Below are positions 62,146-64,000 of a DNA stretch of 64,000 nt, piece by piece (the first letter of the stretch is position 1; every line of letters starts with the position of its first letter). The DNA is from Pseudovibrio sp947494035 (GTDB lineage: Bacteria; Pseudomonadota; Alphaproteobacteria; Rhizobiales; Stappiaceae), in NCBI GenBank assembly GCA_947494035.1, contig CANLTN010000002.1, forward strand, positions 288,889 through 352,888, written 5' to 3'. The notes below the pieces were generated by a model. It was not told the origin of the DNA. It ran no database searches and saw only the letters and a program-made list of their open reading frames with translations. Made by a program: the position numbers and the translations under genes.

Positions 62146-62577
62146 ATGACCACTGCGATCGCTGATATTCTAGAAGGCTTTGAATTCCTCGAAGACTGGG
62201 AAGACCGCTATCGCTATGTGATCGAGCTAGGCAGAGAACTCGAGCCGTTGACGGATGAAGAACGCAGTGAGGAAAACCGCGTTCATGGCTGTGTTTCGCA
62301 GGTCTGGCTCTCCAAGAGCATCCAGCGCGATTCTGACAAGGGGCCAATCCTGTTTTACAAAGGCGACAGTGACGCTCATATTGTTCGCGGTCTTGTTGCA
62401 ATTGTGCTTGCGCAGTATTCCGGTGTTTCGGCTCAGGAGATCCTTGAGACCGATATTGAGAGCATATTCAACAAAATCGGCCTCAAAGAACATCTTACAC
62501 CTCAGCGCTCCAATGGTTTGAGCTCCATGGTTCAACGTATCAAGGATGATGCCTCGGCTGCGCTTGCTCTGAGCTAG
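62146..62577 (+). CDS. sufE: SufE-family sulfur acceptor protein
   Basis: 143 residues with the SufE pattern: IADILEGFEFLEDWEDRYRY, IELGRELEPLTDEERSEENR, and the active Cys in VHGCVSQVWL. The C-terminus has LTPQRSNGLSSMVQRIKDDA. It takes persulfide sulfur from a cysteine desulfurase for iron-sulfur cluster assembly. No suf operon is next to it, as is common in Rhizobiales. It overlaps the convergent DUF6456 gene by 38 bases. Confidence 0.94.
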   Translation: MTTAIADILEGFEFLEDWEDRYRYVIELGRELEPLTDEERSEENRVHGCVSQVWLSKSIQRDSDKGPILFYKGDSDAHIVRGLVAIVLAQYSGVSAQEILETDIESIFNKIGLKEHLTPQRSNGLSSMVQRIKDDASAALALS

Positions 62578-63286
62578 GCGCGGTCCAGCTTGCCATTCGC
62601 GCGGTATCAGGACCGACTGCGCAGCTGCGGGAAGAGCCGTAGTGCGCTGCAAGACGGTCTAGAGCCAGGCCGAGCACGATTTTTGCGGTTCGTTGCGGCC
62701 ACTGACGTTCCACCTCTATGTCCTTCAGGGATTTCAAGAAGCAGCAGACATCCATAAGGGGCCCGGATAGCTCTGGGCCAACGGCAGAAAGTGCGTTTTG
62801 GAGGCGCTGTCTGGCATCGTACACGCTATCTGATACGTCATCTATGTTTTTGCTGGATCTTGATGAGCGTTCACTGCGCCAGTTTGATTTCACCGTGCCC
62901 CACAGATGTGCATACGTGAAATCCTCTCGCAAACGCTCGCCTGCCTCGAACTGCTGATCAGAGATGTGGGCCTTGCCGGTTTTATCTTTCCGCTTGTGCA
63001 GCCAGGCAAGTGGGCTTTCTGAGCAATCAACATGAACTGCCCTCCTTTTTGACAGAGGCTCGACCTCTAACCCGCCCTCGCTTAATCTCTTCTTCAGCCA
63101 CACCCTCCCTTCTTTGGTCAGTCGGTATCCTTCAGCACCATCAACTACAAACCCTTGAGCGATCGCGTGTGCGACTACAGGCCCCTCTCCAACTGGCACC
63201 CCAGCCTTTTGGTGGGAGCTGGCGAGGCGTCGACACAGTTTAATCAATCGCTCATCATGGCCGCTATACTCAGGCTGTGTGGGCAT
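62540..63286 (-). CDS. DUF6456 domain protein
   Basis: 248 residues. The N-terminus contains a winged-helix-like segment (AIAQGFVVDGAEGYRLTKEG). The C-terminal DUF6456 part has LAWLHKRKDKTGKAHISDQQ, FEAGERLREDFTYAHLWGTV and LKDIEVERQWPQRTAKIVLG. It is thought to be a DNA-binding regulator of Rhizobiales, but no function is established to my knowledge. The start overlaps the end of the DnaA-like gene by 17 bases, so the two are probably co-expressed. Confidence 0.87.
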   Translation of the reverse strand: MPTQPEYSGHDERLIKLCRRLASSHQKAGVPVGEGPVVAHAIAQGFVVDGAEGYRLTKEGRVWLKKRLSEGGLEVEPLSKRRAVHVDCSESPLAWLHKRKDKTGKAHISDQQFEAGERLREDFTYAHLWGTVKSNWRSERSSRSSKNIDDVSDSVYDARQRLQNALSAVGPELSGPLMDVCCFLKSLKDIEVERQWPQRTAKIVLGLALDRLAAHYGSSRSCAVGPDTARMASWTAPSSEQAQPRHHP

Positions 63287-63713
63287 CTAACAACCCTCCT
63301 GTCTCCAAAGGGTAATGCATCCGGGCGCTGGCGACCGACGCTGAAAGCTGACCCTCAATTTCTGACAGGACCGCGTCGAACCTGGGATCCTCTCTGAGGT
63401 CTTCCACGACTTTGCAGGCATGGGCAGCGGTGGTCCTATCACGACCAAAGACGGCAGCCGCCTGTGAGAGCGTTCTGCCCATGGATACGTGAAGGATGTA
63501 CATGGAGACTTGCCGGGCTTTTGCTGCTTTCGCATAACCTCGAGAGGCTGAGTGCAGTTCTTCAGGCTTCAATCCAAATGCGAGCGCGACGCGGCCTGTT
63601 GCCATCCAATCGACTGCGGACAGAGGCATGGTCAACACTGCGGAGTCATGCGAAGGTTTTAAGTGCATCCCCTTGCACCTTTCGCCTTTCTCCCCCTCAG
63701 AAAATCTTGGCAT
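63270..63713 (-). CDS. DnaA domain-IV-like helix-turn-helix protein
   Basis: About 147 residues from the ATG at 63713 (GGAG nine bases upstream); the frame is open to 63857. The C-terminal 90 residues look like the DNA-binding domain IV of DnaA: ARQVSMYILHVSMGRTLSQA followed by VFGRDRTTAAHACKVVEDLR, close to the DnaA signature around the GRDHTT motif. The AAA+ ATPase domain is absent. It might bind DnaA-box-like sites as a regulator. It overlaps the DUF6456 gene. Confidence 0.8.
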   Translation of the reverse strand: MPRFSEGEKGERCKGMHLKPSHDSAVLTMPLSAVDWMATGRVALAFGLKPEELHSASRGYAKAAKARQVSMYILHVSMGRTLSQAAAVFGRDRTTAAHACKVVEDLREDPRFDAVLSEIEGQLSASVASARMHYPLETGGLLDAHTA

Positions 63714-64000
63714 ATCATTACTCCAATGAACTGATCGGTTATCGTCAAAGAACAGTTGATTGTTGTCCTGCCGAAACTCAGGGGGGATAAGATTGAGGTC
63801 GGGTACGTTCAAAACATCAATCTGGCTAAACAACTGGCCGCGATGCACCAGCTTCAAGCGCTGTTTCCGGCTACGGGTCGCGCAGCAGGAACCCAGTTCA
63901 AATTAGTTTTTTTGAACTAAAGCGGTTTGCTTTTAATGTGAGGCGTATCCTGCGGCTTGAAGGAAGTTTGAGCATTCCTCGGAGTTGAAGAGATCGCATA

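Noticed and set aside
1..64000. CRISPR arrays, tRNA or rRNA genes, insertion sequences.
   Set aside because: No regularly spaced repeats, cloverleaf-forming segments, rRNA motifs or transposase genes were seen by reading; a tRNA scan was not possible.

Overview
The window looks like chromosomal DNA of an alphaproteobacterium of the order Hyphomicrobiales (Rhizobiales). The evidence is the gene order pleC - glnE - sensor kinase/response regulator - degP - ccmH/F/E/I - feuQ/feuP, families typical of the order (DUF1491, DUF2336, DUF5330, DUF6456, UPF0260, small DUF1254/DUF1214 proteins), a Rhizobiales-type intergenic palindromic repeat, and a complete gene transfer agent (GTA) cluster. Base composition looks moderate for the order (mid-fifties % GC by eye), which would suit a marine Stappiaceae-like genus; the genus is a guess.

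Layout. 1-5.6 kb (+): four overlapping glycosyltransferase genes (the first cut by the window edge) and a NodB-like polysaccharide deacetylase, an extracellular or surface glycan cluster. 5.7-11.8 kb (-): a peptide/oligosaccharide ABC transporter (fused double ATPase, binding protein, two permeases). 12-15.1 kb (-): a membrane class III adenylate/guanylate cyclase and a family III CoA-transferase. 15.4-20.6 kb (+): pepN and a PleC-like kinase, each with a strong terminator next to it. 20.7-38.2 kb (-): glnE, a two-component pair, degP, an alpha/beta hydrolase, ccmHFEI for cytochrome c maturation, an unrecognised 488-residue protein, a small lipoprotein, feuQ/feuP and a FeuN-like secreted protein. 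38.4-52.9 kb (-): a GTA structural cluster with every gene from g1 (small terminase) to g15 in canonical order. 53.3-64 kb: UPF0260, a class A penicillin-binding protein with two small membrane proteins, a lipoprotein, DUF2336, DUF1491, a peptidoglycan-binding membrane protein, DUF5330, sufE, DUF6456 and a DnaA-domain-IV-like protein.

How it fits together. The GTA genes encode packaging (g1, g2), portal, head protease and capsid, head-tail connectors, tail tube, chaperones, tape measure and baseplate/fibre proteins. The order and the lack of integrase, repressor, replication and lysis genes fit a domesticated GTA rather than an active prophage. PleC belongs to the cell-cycle network around CtrA, which is known to control GTAs in other alphaproteobacteria, so the window holds both a likely upstream regulator and its likely output. 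FeuP/FeuQ with a FeuN-like inhibitor, DegP and its neighbouring two-component pair form an envelope-stress and envelope-composition block next to the cytochrome c maturation genes.

Most unusual signals: (1) upstream of GTA g1, a promoter with a consensus -35 box is followed about 110 nt later by an intrinsic terminator, just before the g1 start. This suggests an attenuated leader or a small RNA. (2) Two small ORFs not in the canonical GTA gene list fit tightly between g3.5/g4 and g11/g12. (3) An AT-rich, palindrome-containing gap separates the two packaging genes from the portal gene.
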